A DNA stretch of 56,374 nucleotides from an uncultured Eubacterium sp. (lineage in GTDB: Bacteria > Bacillota > Clostridia > Oscillospirales > Acutalibacteraceae): assembly GCF_934525195.1 (NCBI RefSeq), contig NZ_CAKSZA010000010.1:1-56374 (forward strand), read 5' to 3'. Below the pieces are notes generated by a model. The model was not told the origin of the DNA. It made no database searches and saw nothing but the letters and a program-made list of their open reading frames with translations. Numbering within the stretch: the first letter of the stretch is position 1; every line of letters starts with the position of its first letter. Made by a program: the position numbers and the translations under genes. Positions 22,236-30,787 of this stretch are shown piece by piece.

Positions 22236-23897
22236 ATGACTGATTATAAAGAATTGGCACAGCTTTTGTTTCCAAACATCACAAAAGTTCCGCAGGATAT
22301 GGAAGATATGTATCCGCCAAGAGCACTTAAAGAGGGCGCAAGGGTAACTCGTTTTGCTCCGAGTCCAACAGGCTTTTTGCATTTTGGCAACCTGTTCACC
22401 TGTATGGTGTCTTACAAGACAGCGAAAACTACCGACGGTGTGTTTTATGTAAGAGTTGAGGATACCGACCAAAAGCGTAAAGTTGAGGGTGCTATTGACG
22501 TAATGCTCAAAGGACTTTCTGTTTACGGAATCAATGCAGACGAGGGCGTTGTCGGTGACGAAAAAGAAATCGGCAACTACGGTCCGTATTATCAAAGCGC
22601 AAGAGTTGAAATTTATCAAACTTATGCAAAGGCACTTGTTGAGCAGGGACTTGCTTATCCTTGCTTCTGCTCTGCCGATGAACTTGACGAAATTCGCACC
22701 GCACAGGAAAACGAAAGCATCAAGGGCTATTGGGGCAAATGGGCAAAATGCCGTGACCTTTCATTTGAGCAAATCAAGGCTAATATTGATGCAGGTATGA
22801 GCTGGACTCTTCGCCTTAAATCTCCGGGTGACCTTGAAAAGAAGTGCTATTTTGACGATATGATTAAGGGCAAGATTGAAATGCCGGAGAATGTTCAGGA
22901 TGTTGTTCTTCTCAAATCGGACGGAATTCCGACCTATCATTTTGCACACGCAGTTGACGACCATCTTATGAGAACAACCCATGTTGTCAGAGGTGACGAA
23001 TGGATTTCTTCCGTTCCGATTCATCTTCAACTGTTCAAGGTGCTTGGCTTCAAGCCTCCTAAATATGCTCATGTTTCTCCTATTATGAAGGAGGAAAACG
23101 GAGGCAAGCGCAAACTTTCAAAGCGTAAAGACCCTGAAGCAGCCGTTACTTATTACGCAGAGGAGGGTTATCCTCAGGAAAGCGTAAATGAATATATGAT
23201 GACTCTTGCCAATTCAAATTTTGAGGATTGGCGCAGAATGAACAAAACAGAGCCTATCGAAAAATTCCCGTTCAATCTCAAAAAAATGAGCGTGTCGGGT
23301 GCACTTTTTGACATTGTAAAACTCACCGATGTGTCAAAGAATGTTATTTCTGTTATGCCTGCCGAAAAGGTGTTTGAGCTTGCCTACGCTTGGGCAAAGG
23401 AATATCAGCCGCAGCTTGCAGAACTTTTTGCACAGGATGAGGCAAAGGCAACCGCAATTCTCAACATCGACCGTGAGGGCAAAAAGCCTCGTAAGGATAT
23501 TGCAAAGTGGAGCGATGTGCTCGATTATGTAAGCTATATGTATGACGAAACTTTTGTTCCGAATTACGAACTTAACGGCAACGCAACTCCGTCACTTGCA
23601 GTCAAGGTTATTGAGGAATACCTCAAGGTTGTAAATCTTGATGACGACAAAGACGCTTGGTTTGGCAGAATGAAAGAGGTTTGTCCTCTTGTCGGATGCA
23701 CACCGAATGTCAAGGAATACAAGGCAGAGCCTGAAAAATTTGAGGGTCATGTCGGCGATGTGTCAACAATTATTCGTGTGGCACTCACAGGCAGAACAAA
23801 CACACCCGACCTTTTTGCCATCACCGCACTTTTGGGCGAGGACACAGTAAAGGCAAGATTGAATTCGGCACTAAATCACTACAAGGAGGAAATGTAA
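22236..23897 (+). CDS. gltX: Glutamyl-tRNA synthetase
   Basis: 553 residues. Class I synthetase charging tRNA-Glu. The HIGH motif is a variant, in FAPSPTGFLHFGNL (~43-53), and KMSKS appears as KRKLSKRKD (~295). The editing-free Glu-binding core includes YVRVEDTDQKRKVEGA and HVVRGDEWISSVPIHLQL. It carries a ~35-residue N-terminal extension and a longer-than-usual anticodon domain, as in a clostridial GluRS subgroup. The stop codon directly abuts the glnS start. It is first in a gltX-glnS-typA-hemW operon. Because GlnRS is present, this enzyme is expected to be Glu-discriminating, but that is not proven here. Confidence 0.95.
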   Translation: MTDYKELAQLLFPNITKVPQDMEDMYPPRALKEGARVTRFAPSPTGFLHFGNLFTCMVSYKTAKTTDGVFYVRVEDTDQKRKVEGAIDVMLKGLSVYGINADEGVVGDEKEIGNYGPYYQSARVEIYQTYAKALVEQGLAYPCFCSADELDEIRTAQENESIKGYWGKWAKCRDLSFEQIKANIDAGMSWTLRLKSPGDLEKKCYFDDMIKGKIEMPENVQDVVLLKSDGIPTYHFAHAVDDHLMRTTHVVRGDEWISSVPIHLQLFKVLGFKPPKYAHVSPIMKEENGGKRKLSKRKDPEAAVTYYAEEGYPQESVNEYMMTLANSNFEDWRRMNKTEPIEKFPFNLKKMSVSGALFDIVKLTDVSKNVISVMPAEKVFELAYAWAKEYQPQLAELFAQDEAKATAILNIDREGKKPRKDIAKWSDVLDYVSYMYDETFVPNYELNGNATPSLAVKVIEEYLKVVNLDDDKDAWFGRMKEVCPLVGCTPNVKEYKAEPEKFEGHVGDVSTIIRVALTGRTNTPDLFAITALLGEDTVKARLNSALNHYKEEM

Positions 23898-25580
23898 ATG
23901 GCAATTGATGAAATCAAAGACGAGGAAACCGTAACCCAAAACTTCATCCACGATTTTATTGATGAAGATTTGGAGGAGGGCGTATATTCAAGAGTTCAAA
24001 CAAGATTCCCTCCTGAACCGAACGGCTATCTCCACATCGGACATGCAAAGGCTATTTGCATCAACTTCGGTGTAAAGAACAAGTACAACGGTGTTTGTAA
24101 CCTCCGTATGGACGACACAAACCCGATTAAAGAGGACACAGAATATGTAGAGTCAATCAAAGAGGACATCAAGTGGCTTGGTTTTGATTGGGATAATATC
24201 TACTTTGCGTCCGACTATTTTGATTATATCTACGAATGTGCGGTTAAGCTCATCAAAAAAGGTCTTGCTTATGTTGATGAATCATCGGCAGACGAAATCA
24301 GAGAGATGAGAGGAACTCTTACCGAGCCGGGCAAGAACAGTCCATACCGTGACAGACCTATTGAAGAAAGCCTTGATTTGTTCCAAAGAATGACAGACGG
24401 CGAGTTTGAGGCAGGTTCAAAGGTTCTTCGTGCAAAGATTGATATGGCGTCACCGAATATGAATATGCGTGACCCGATTATCTACCGCATTATGTATGCA
24501 CATCACCACAGAACAGGCGACAAGTGGTGCGTTTATCCTATGTACGACCTTGCACATCCTCTTTCGGATGCCTGCGAAAAGGTAACACACTCACTTTGCT
24601 CATTGGAGTTTGAAAATCACAGACCGCTTTATGATTGGGTTTGCGACAACTGCGTTGAGGGCGAAAAGCCAAGACAGATTGAATTTGCAAGAATGAACCT
24701 TAACTATACTCTCACTTCAAAGAGAAAGTGCTTAAAGCTTGTTCAGGACGGCATTGTAGACGGCTGGGACGACCCAAGAATGGCAACAATCAGCGGCATG
24801 CGTCGCCGTGGCTATCCTGCCGATGCAATCCGTGATTTCTGCGAAAAAATCGGTGTTTCAAAGGCTTACAGCGTAATTGATTTTGCAATGCTTGAAAGCT
24901 GTGTTCGTGACAGTCTTAACAGAAATGCAAAGAGAGCAATGGTTGTTGTTGACCCGCTCAAACTCATTATTGACAATTATCCTGATGATAAGGTTGAAGA
25001 ACTTGAGGTTGAATATCATCCGGATCACGAGGAATTCGGCAAGCGCACAATTCCTTTCGGCAAGGAACTTTGGATTGAGCGAAACGACTTTATGGTTGAA
25101 CCTATCAGCAAGTATCGTCGTTTGTTCGTCGGCAATGAGGTTAGACTTTACAAGGCTTATTGCGTAACTTGCACAGGCTATGATTTGGACGAAAACGGCG
25201 AGGTTATCGCTGTTCACGCAACTTATGACCCTGAAACATTCGGCGGTGACACTCCTGACGGAAGAAAAGTCAGAGGCACAATCCATTGGGTATATGCAAA
25301 CGATTGCAACACAGCAGAGGTCAGACTTTACGACCGCTTGTTCAATGTTGAAAATCCAAGTGACGAGGAGGGCGTCGGCTCATTTGAGGACAATCTCAAT
25401 CCTGATTCACTTGAAGTTAAAACCGCCTATGTTGAAAAGGCACTTGCAGACACTCAGCCGGGCGACAGATTTCAATTTATGCGCATAGGCTATTTCTGCA
25501 CCGATAAGGACAGCAAGCCGGGTGCACTTGTATTTAACAGAACAGTACAGCTCAGAGACAGCTTTAATAAAAAGAAGTAA
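23898..25580 (+). CDS. glnS: Glutaminyl-tRNA synthetase
   Basis: 560 residues. Charges tRNA-Gln directly, bypassing GatCAB transamidation. Motifs: FPPEPNGYLHIGHAKAICINFG (HIGH), NLRMDDTNPIKEDTEYVESI, and TSKRKCLKLV as the KMSKS equivalent. The C-terminal two-beta-barrel anticodon region includes PEGELWIERNDF-like text (FGKELWIERNDFM). ATG 23898 follows the gltX stop without any gap, with AAGGAGG inside the gltX end, so it is translationally coupled. GlnRS in Firmicutes is patchy and usually traced to horizontal acquisition. Base composition here looks no different from neighbours. Confidence 0.95.
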   Translation: MAIDEIKDEETVTQNFIHDFIDEDLEEGVYSRVQTRFPPEPNGYLHIGHAKAICINFGVKNKYNGVCNLRMDDTNPIKEDTEYVESIKEDIKWLGFDWDNIYFASDYFDYIYECAVKLIKKGLAYVDESSADEIREMRGTLTEPGKNSPYRDRPIEESLDLFQRMTDGEFEAGSKVLRAKIDMASPNMNMRDPIIYRIMYAHHHRTGDKWCVYPMYDLAHPLSDACEKVTHSLCSLEFENHRPLYDWVCDNCVEGEKPRQIEFARMNLNYTLTSKRKCLKLVQDGIVDGWDDPRMATISGMRRRGYPADAIRDFCEKIGVSKAYSVIDFAMLESCVRDSLNRNAKRAMVVVDPLKLIIDNYPDDKVEELEVEYHPDHEEFGKRTIPFGKELWIERNDFMVEPISKYRRLFVGNEVRLYKAYCVTCTGYDLDENGEVIAVHATYDPETFGGDTPDGRKVRGTIHWVYANDCNTAEVRLYDRLFNVENPSDEEGVGSFEDNLNPDSLEVKTAYVEKALADTQPGDRFQFMRIGYFCTDKDSKPGALVFNRTVQLRDSFNKKK

Positions 25581-25593
25581 AGAAGGCATTATT

Positions 25594-27429
25594 GTGGCAA
25601 GAGAAGAAAGAAAAAACATAAAAAATATTGCAATTATTGCTCACGTTGACCACGGCAAGACCACCCTTGTTGATGAGATGCTTCATCAAAGCGGTATTTT
25701 CCGTGACAACGAGGTTGTGCAGGAAAGAGTAATGGACTCAAACGACCTTGAAAAGGAAAGAGGCATTACAATTCTTTCAAAGAACACCTCAATTCATTAC
25801 AAGGACACAAAAATTAACATCGTTGACACACCGGGACACGCAGATTTCGGCGGAGAGGTTGAGCGTATTCTCACTATGGTAGACGGCGTTCTCCTTGTTG
25901 TTGACGCATTTGAGGGATGTATGCCTCAGACCCGATTCGTGCTCAAAAAGGCACTCGGCTTACATAAAACTCCGCTTGTTGTTGTCAACAAGATTGACCG
26001 TGACGGCGCAAGACCTGCCGAAGTTATTGACGAGGTTCTCGACCTTTTCATCGAACTTGGTGCTGATGACGACCAAATTGATTTCCCTGTTATCTATGCT
26101 TCGGCAAGAGAGGGCTATTCTTCAACCGACCCAACCGTTCGTGGAGGCGATATGCGTCCGCTTTTGGATGCTATTTTGGAATACATTCCTTCACCTGTCG
26201 GCGACCCTGACGGTCCTGCACAGATTTTGTTCTCGTCACTCGAATATGACGATTATGTAGGCAGAATCGGTGTCGGCAGAGTTGAAAGAGGCACAATTAA
26301 GGTTAACACTCCTTATGTCCTTTGCCGTCAGGACGGAACACAGGAGAATGTCAAATTCACAAAGATGTATCAGTTTGAGGGACTCAAGAGAGTTGCTTGC
26401 GACAGCGCAGAGTTCGGCGACCTTGTTTCCGTTGCCGGCATTGCCGACCTTAACATCGGCGAAACTGCTTGCGACCCTGAACACATCGAGCCGCTTCCGT
26501 TTGTAAAAATTGATGAGCCTACAATCAGTATGAACTTCATCGTTAACGATTCACCGTTTGCAGGCAGAGAGGGTAAGTATGTAACCTCTCGTAATCTCCG
26601 TGACAGATTGTTCAAGGAAGTTGAAACCAATGTTTCTATGCGTGTTGAAGAAACCGATTCTATGGATACATTCAAGGTTTCGGGCAGAGGCGAACTCCAC
26701 CTTTCAATCCTCATTGAAACTATGAGAAGAGAAAATTACGAATTCCAAGTTTCCCGTCCGCAGGTTATTACAAAGACAGATGCAAACGGCAAGGTGCTTG
26801 AACCTATGGAAACCGCAATTGTTGAAGTGCCTGAAGAATATGTCGGCGCTGTTATGACAAAGCTTTGCTCACGCAAGGGCGAAATGATTAATATGGATAC
26901 CCGCCCGACAGGTATGACTCATATGGAAATCAAGATTCCGTCAAGAGGTCTTATCGGTTACAGAAGCGAATTTTTGACCGACACCAACGGCAACGGTATT
27001 ATGAATCAGCTCTTTGCAGGTTATGAAGAATGGCACGGTGAAATCGAAACAAGAAGCCGCGGTTCAATCGTAGTTCACGAAACAGGCACAACAACAGGTT
27101 ACGGACTTTGGAACACACAGGACAGAGGTCGTTTGTTCGTTGGTCCGGGCGTTGATGTTTATGAGGGTATGATTGTCGGCGAATGTGCAAAGGATGAAGA
27201 TATTGTATGCAATGTCTGCAAGAAAAAGCATGTCACAAACACTCGTGCAAGCGGTTCGGACGAAGCACTCAAGCTTGTTCCTCCAACCACTCTTTCACTT
27301 GAACAGAGTATGGAGTTTTTGGCAGATGACGAACTTCTTGAAGTTACTCCAAAATCAATCAGACTCCGCAAAACAATCCTCAGCAAGGAACTCAGATTAA
27401 AGGCAGAAAACAGAGCCAAAAAGGGTTAA
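25594..27429 (+). CDS. typA: Ribosome-associated GTPase TypA/BipA
   Basis: 611 residues from GTG 25594, chosen because it gives the standard N terminus REERKNIKNIAIIAHVDHGKT with an AAGG SD; a longer frame reaches back into glnS in another phase. The translation-factor GTPase motifs are present: G1 AHVDHGKT, G2/G3 ERGITI and DTPGHADF, G4 NKID, plus domains II, III and V. The C-terminal BipA-specific domain includes NTRASGSDEALKLVPP. It aids ribosome assembly and adaptation at low temperature or stress. It lies 13 bp after glnS and 2 bp before hemW. Confidence 0.96.
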   Translation: MAREERKNIKNIAIIAHVDHGKTTLVDEMLHQSGIFRDNEVVQERVMDSNDLEKERGITILSKNTSIHYKDTKINIVDTPGHADFGGEVERILTMVDGVLLVVDAFEGCMPQTRFVLKKALGLHKTPLVVVNKIDRDGARPAEVIDEVLDLFIELGADDDQIDFPVIYASAREGYSSTDPTVRGGDMRPLLDAILEYIPSPVGDPDGPAQILFSSLEYDDYVGRIGVGRVERGTIKVNTPYVLCRQDGTQENVKFTKMYQFEGLKRVACDSAEFGDLVSVAGIADLNIGETACDPEHIEPLPFVKIDEPTISMNFIVNDSPFAGREGKYVTSRNLRDRLFKEVETNVSMRVEETDSMDTFKVSGRGELHLSILIETMRRENYEFQVSRPQVITKTDANGKVLEPMETAIVEVPEEYVGAVMTKLCSRKGEMINMDTRPTGMTHMEIKIPSRGLIGYRSEFLTDTNGNGIMNQLFAGYEEWHGEIETRSRGSIVVHETGTTTGYGLWNTQDRGRLFVGPGVDVYEGMIVGECAKDEDIVCNVCKKKHVTNTRASGSDEALKLVPPTTLSLEQSMEFLADDELLEVTPKSIRLRKTILSKELRLKAENRAKKG

Positions 27430-27431
27430 TT

Positions 27432-28472
27432 ATGATTGATGAGCGTTCGGGATTGTATTTTCACATTCCGTTTTGCAAAAGCAAATGTCCGTATTGCGAT
27501 TTTTACAGCGTGAAGTTTGACGAAGCGTCTGCACAGCAATATGTTCAAGAAATATGTGATGAAATTAAGCAGTATCAAGGTATCTTTGATACTGCTTATT
27601 TCGGTGGGGGCACTCCGAGTATTTTGCCTCCCGAATTAATCGGAAAAATCCTTGATTGCGCAAGGGAACAGTTTGAAATTTCGGACGATGCGGAAATTAC
27701 GGTTGAGTGTAATCCGAGCAAGGATTTGTCCGAAGATTTCAAAAAATATGCTTCATACGGCGTTAATCGTATAAGTCTCGGTATGCAAAGTGCGGTTGAC
27801 AGCGAACGCTTTGCACTCGGCAGAGTGGCAGGCAAAAATGAAGTTGAACGCACGATAAATTATGCAAGGCGGTCGGGGATAGAAAACGTCAGCCTTGACC
27901 TTATGCTCGGCACTCCTAAGCAAACGATTGACTCGCTCGATTATTCGTTCGATTTCATCAAAAGTATGGGCGTTCCTCATGTGTCGGCTTATATGCTGAA
28001 AATCGAGGAGGGCACAAAGTTCTACCAAATGCGTGACCGACTTGTTTTGCCCGATGATGACATTGTGGGCGAAATGTATCTCAAAACCGTTGAAACGCTG
28101 GCTTCGTTTGGAATTGAGCAGTACGAAATCAGCAATTTTGCAGTTCCCGGATTTGAGAGCAGGCACAACACGAAATATTGGACTTTGACCCCGTATCTCG
28201 GAATAGGCAAATCGGCTCACAGTTTTTGGGACGGCAGAAGATTTTTCTACGACAGAGAATGGAACAAAATCGATGACGGCACAGGCGGTGACAAGGAAGA
28301 ACAAATTATGCTCGGACTCCGCCTTGCAAAGGGAATTGACAAATCGCTTGTTGACCGAGATTGCACCGATCTTGTCAAAATGGGATATGTTGCCGACCTC
28401 GGTGAGCGAATCGCATTGACCCCAAAAGGTATGCTCGTTTCCAACACGATAATAAATTATATAATAGGTTAG
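27432..28472 (+). CDS. hemW: Radical SAM HemW (heme chaperone, HemN-like)
   Basis: 346 residues. The radical SAM cluster CKSKCPYCDFYS (CxxxCxxC) is near residue 14, followed by YFGGGTPSILPPELI, VECNPSKD, GVNRISLGMQS and YEISNFAVPGFESRHNTKYW, the last typical of HemW rather than true HemN. HemN-type oxidases need an extra N-terminal Cys that is absent here. The usual role is inserting heme into target proteins. In an anaerobe with few heme proteins the client is unknown. The start lies 2 bp after typA, so it is the last gene of the operon. Confidence 0.93.
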   Translation: MIDERSGLYFHIPFCKSKCPYCDFYSVKFDEASAQQYVQEICDEIKQYQGIFDTAYFGGGTPSILPPELIGKILDCAREQFEISDDAEITVECNPSKDLSEDFKKYASYGVNRISLGMQSAVDSERFALGRVAGKNEVERTINYARRSGIENVSLDLMLGTPKQTIDSLDYSFDFIKSMGVPHVSAYMLKIEEGTKFYQMRDRLVLPDDDIVGEMYLKTVETLASFGIEQYEISNFAVPGFESRHNTKYWTLTPYLGIGKSAHSFWDGRRFFYDREWNKIDDGTGGDKEEQIMLGLRLAKGIDKSLVDRDCTDLVKMGYVADLGERIALTPKGMLVSNTIINYIIG

Positions 28473-28483
28473 GCGAAAATCGT

Positions 28484-28526
28484 GGTGATATTGTTTGCGA
28501 TTCAGTCAAAATATCGCCAAATTTTT
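28484..28526 (+). terminator. Likely terminator of the gltX-hemW operon
   Basis: GGTGATATT (28484-28492) pairs with AATATCGCC (28510-28518), followed by a short T-run. Confidence 0.5.
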
Positions 28527-28607
28527 GCAGATTGTTACAAAATTAACATAATATATGTAGGGTATATAGATTGTTTTTGTATAATCTGTAAAAAATGCAA
28601 TTTTCGC

Positions 28608-28636
28608 TTGATTATTAATAGTAAAAAGTATAAAAT
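28608..28636 (+). promoter_or_regulatory. Promoter of gap
   Basis: TTGATT (28608-28613), 17-bp spacer, TAAAAT (28631-28636). A further TATAAT near 28580 could be a second start with a poor -35. Confidence 0.5.
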
Positions 28637-28696
28637 AATAGTGCAATAAAATAAAGCAATTTATTTAATTAATTTAATTTTCGGAGGTATAATCCA

Positions 28697-29713
28697 ATGG
28701 TAAAAGTTGCTATTAATGGTTTCGGCCGTATCGGTCGTCTTGCTTTCCGTCAGATGTTCGGCGCTGAAGGCTACGAAGTTGTTGCAATCAACGATCTTAC
28801 AAGCCCAAAGATGCTTGCTCATCTTTTGAAGTACGATTCATCACAGGGCAAGTATGCTCTTGCTGATACAGTTTCAGCTACTGACGATTCAATCATCGTT
28901 GACGGCAAGGAAATTAAGATTTATGCAAAGGCTGACGCTTCTGAGCTTCCTTGGGGCGAGCTTGGTGTAGACGTTGTTCTTGAGTGTACAGGTTTCTACA
29001 CATCAAAGGAAAAGGCTTCTGCTCACGTTAAGGCAGGCGCTCGTAAGGTAGTTATCTCTGCTCCTGCAGGCAACGACCTTCCTACAATCGTTTACAATGT
29101 AAACCACGACACACTTACAGCTGAAGATACAGTTATTTCTGCTGCATCTTGCACAACAAACTGCCTTGCTCCTATGGCTAAGGCTCTTAACGATTTTGCT
29201 CCAATCCAGAGCGGTATCATGTGCACAATCCACGCTTACACAGGCGATCAGATGACACTTGACGGTCCTCAGAGAAAGGGCGACCTCAGAAGATCAAGAG
29301 CAGCTGCTGTTAACATCGTACCTAACTCAACAGGTGCTGCAAAGGCAATCGGTCTTGTAATTCCTGAACTCAACGGCAAGCTTATCGGTTCTGCTCAGAG
29401 AGTTCCTACTCCAACAGGTTCAACAACAATCCTTACAGCTGTTATCAAGACAGACAAGGAAGTTACTGTTGAAGCTATCAACGCAGCTATGAAGGCTCAG
29501 GAAACAGAATCATTTGGTTACAACACTGATGAAATCGTTTCTTCAGATATCGTTGGTATGAGATACGGTTCACTCTTTGATGCTACTCAGACAATGGTTC
29601 TTAAAGTTGCTGATGACACATATGAAGTTCAGGTTGTTTCATGGTATGACAACGAGAACTCATACACATCACAGATGGTTAGAACAATCAAGTACTTCTC
29701 AGAGCTTGGCTAA
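28697..29713 (+). CDS. gap: Glyceraldehyde-3-phosphate dehydrogenase
   Basis: 338 residues. Glycolytic enzyme oxidising G3P to 1,3-bisphosphoglycerate with NAD+. NAD-binding start VAINGFGRIGRLAFRQM, catalytic Cys in SAASCTTNCLAP, catalytic His in CTIHAYTGDQ, and the phosphate-binding RAAAVNIVPNSTGAAKAIGLV. The C-terminal WYDNENSY is standard. Codon use is visibly biased (GCT, CTT, TCA, ACA), as expected of a very highly expressed gene and unlike its neighbours. GGAGG precedes the ATG. It is a monocistronic unit with its own promoter and a strong terminator. Confidence 0.98.
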   Translation: MVKVAINGFGRIGRLAFRQMFGAEGYEVVAINDLTSPKMLAHLLKYDSSQGKYALADTVSATDDSIIVDGKEIKIYAKADASELPWGELGVDVVLECTGFYTSKEKASAHVKAGARKVVISAPAGNDLPTIVYNVNHDTLTAEDTVISAASCTTNCLAPMAKALNDFAPIQSGIMCTIHAYTGDQMTLDGPQRKGDLRRSRAAAVNIVPNSTGAAKAIGLVIPELNGKLIGSAQRVPTPTGSTTILTAVIKTDKEVTVEAINAAMKAQETESFGYNTDEIVSSDIVGMRYGSLFDATQTMVLKVADDTYEVQVVSWYDNENSYTSQMVRTIKYFSELG

Positions 29714-29728
29714 TTAACAACCTAAAAC

Positions 29729-29758
29729 AAAACTCGGAGCATCTGCTCCGAGTTTTTT
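29729..29758 (+). terminator. Terminator of gap
   Basis: ACTCGGAGCA / TGCTCCGAGT stem with a TC loop and six T residues. Confidence 0.92.
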
Positions 29759-29761
29759 AGT

Positions 29762-29796
29762 CTGTCGATAAAGCTCCTGAACTACGCCGAATTACA
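29762..29796 (+). mobile_element. MITE copy D, left-end fragment
   Basis: CTGTCGATAAAGCTCCTGAA (29762-29781), then CTACGCC..GAATTA, matches the left end of the copies at 49293 and 7937-8159. Only about 35 bp remain. It abuts the gap terminator and precedes the small-peptide promoter. Confidence 0.55.
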
Positions 29797-29801
29797 GTTT
29801 G

Positions 29802-29830
29802 TTGACAAAATCTGATGTGTTATGTATAAT
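29802..29830 (+). promoter_or_regulatory. Perfect sigma-A promoter for the small-peptide mRNA
   Basis: TTGACA (29802-29807), 17-bp spacer, TATAAT (29825-29830). Confidence 0.88.
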
Positions 29831-29912
29831 TACAAAGGATAAGGAAAACTACCGGGTACGGTAGGCGGTTAAATCTTTCCCCGACCTTTTTAAGGTGTAA
29901 GGGGGTGTTGTG

Positions 29913-29993
29913 ATGGAATATCTTATTTTTGCTATTATCTTTATAGTTGTAGCCACAGGATACATAAAAGCAACAGATAATAAAAAGAGATAA
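29913..29993 (+). CDS. 26-residue hydrophobic peptide, candidate type I toxin
   Basis: Reads MEYLIFAIIFIVVATGYIKA followed by TDNKKR: one membrane helix (~4-17) and a charged tail, the form of many type I toxins. AAGGGGGTG (SD, near 29899-29907) precedes the ATG. The SD looks masked: CCCC (29879-29882) can pair with GGGG (29901-29904) around an inner CCTT/AAGG hairpin. The stop codon lies inside a 16-bp bidirectional terminator stem. A second consensus promoter fires back from 30080-30108 and yields an overlapping antisense RNA. I do not recognise the peptide family; it is not an obvious Fst, TxpA or holin-like toxin. Toxicity is inferred from architecture. Confidence 0.6.
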   Translation: MEYLIFAIIFIVVATGYIKATDNKKR

Positions 29994-30073
29994 TCGCCAC
30001 ATTTCCACAGGAGCGATTATCTCTTTTTAATCGATATGTGGGGCTAACCGTCTATCGGGCAAGCTCCTTATCT
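29980..30073 (-). ncRNA. Candidate antisense antitoxin RNA
   Basis: A transcript of roughly 95 nt expected from the minus-strand promoter at 30080-30108 down to the shared terminator. It overlaps the 3' end of the peptide mRNA including the last codons and terminator. Its 5' region (GATAAGGA...CGGTTA-G-CCCC) is strikingly like the 5' UTR of the peptide mRNA (GATAAGGA...CGGTTA...CCCC), including the CCCC that can cover the peptide's SD. The boundaries are predictions. Confidence 0.55.
29982..30028. terminator. Shared bidirectional terminator of the toxin and antisense RNAs
   Basis: A perfect 16-bp stem AAAAAGAGATAATCGC (29982-29997) / GCGATTATCTCTTTTT (30013-30028) with a 15-nt loop. It is T-rich on both strands. 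Confidence 0.88.
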
Positions 30074-30079
30074 GTTTTT

Positions 30080-30108
30080 ATTATATATCAATTATTTCGT
30101 TTTGTCAA
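30080..30108 (-). promoter_or_regulatory. Perfect sigma-A promoter for the antisense RNA
   Basis: On the minus strand TTGACA (30103-30108), 17-bp spacer, TATAAT (30080-30085). It lies just beyond the convergent-side end of nrdG. Confidence 0.85.
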
Positions 30109-30116
30109 CATCGTGC

Positions 30117-30647
30117 TTATTCAAGGTAAAGCATGATTTTTTGTTCATTGATGGTTTTCTTTATGTCGATTACTCTTTGATTGGATGAACCACGGAATTT
30201 GAGCGTGATTGAGTGCAAATCTTCCACATACGGGCCGTCAACAAGCACATCAATCAGCGACAGCATTTCCTTGCTGATGTCGGTTGCGGCACGGCTCTTT
30301 TCCTCCGTGCTTCCGAGAATTTGCTCAATGGTGAAACCTGTGTAGCACCAAACGGTTTTGTCCGGGAATTTTTCGTGGAACATAATCAAAAACGGCACAA
30401 GCACCTTTTGATTTTCAGGTTCAAACGGTTCTCCGCCAAGAAGTGAAATTCCGTTTATCCAGTCGTGGTCAACGCTTTTGAATATATCCTCCATGGTTTC
30501 TTCGGTGAAAAGATTTCCGTATCCAAAGTCCCATGTAATTTCGTTAAAACAATTTTTGCAATGATGTCTGCAGCCGGAAACAAAAAGAGATGTTCTCACT
30601 CCCTCGCCGTTTGCGATGTCATTTGTTTTTATTTCTGCCCAATTCAT
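30117..30647 (-). CDS. nrdG: Anaerobic ribonucleotide reductase activating protein
   Basis: 176 residues. Radical SAM activase that installs the glycyl radical on NrdD. The cluster motif CRHHCKNCFN (CxxxCxxC) is near residue 26, preceded by the substrate loop NGEGVRTSLFVSGC. SLLGGEPFEPEN and VWCYTGFTIEQI are also family-typical. ATG at 30645-30647 follows AGGTGA. Unusually it is not next to nrdD, which lies about 6.8 kb away on the other strand at 37421 and is controlled by NrdR boxes. No clear NrdR box was seen before nrdG. A minus-strand TATAAT lies near 30676-30681 with a poor -35. Confidence 0.93.
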   Translation of the reverse strand: MNWAEIKTNDIANGEGVRTSLFVSGCRHHCKNCFNEITWDFGYGNLFTEETMEDIFKSVDHDWINGISLLGGEPFEPENQKVLVPFLIMFHEKFPDKTVWCYTGFTIEQILGSTEEKSRAATDISKEMLSLIDVLVDGPYVEDLHSITLKFRGSSNQRVIDIKKTINEQKIMLYLE

Positions 30648-30714
30648 ATAGTCACCTCAACATCACTTTTCTACATTATAGCACAATGTTTACATAAAAT
30701 AAAGAGTATAATGT

Positions 30715-30744
30715 TTGACAATTATATGTTGGGTGTGATAAGAT
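30715..30744 (+). promoter_or_regulatory. Promoter of the pyruvyl transferase gene
   Basis: TTGACA (30715-30720), 18-bp spacer, TAAGAT (30739-30744). Confidence 0.6.
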
Positions 30745-30787
30745 AAATACATACTATATAAAGTATTTTTTTAAGGAGTATTACATA

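Noticed and set aside
29820..30008. 62-residue minus-strand frame across the small-peptide locus
   Set aside because: No SD, and it crosses the shared terminator; the minus strand here is better explained as an antisense RNA.
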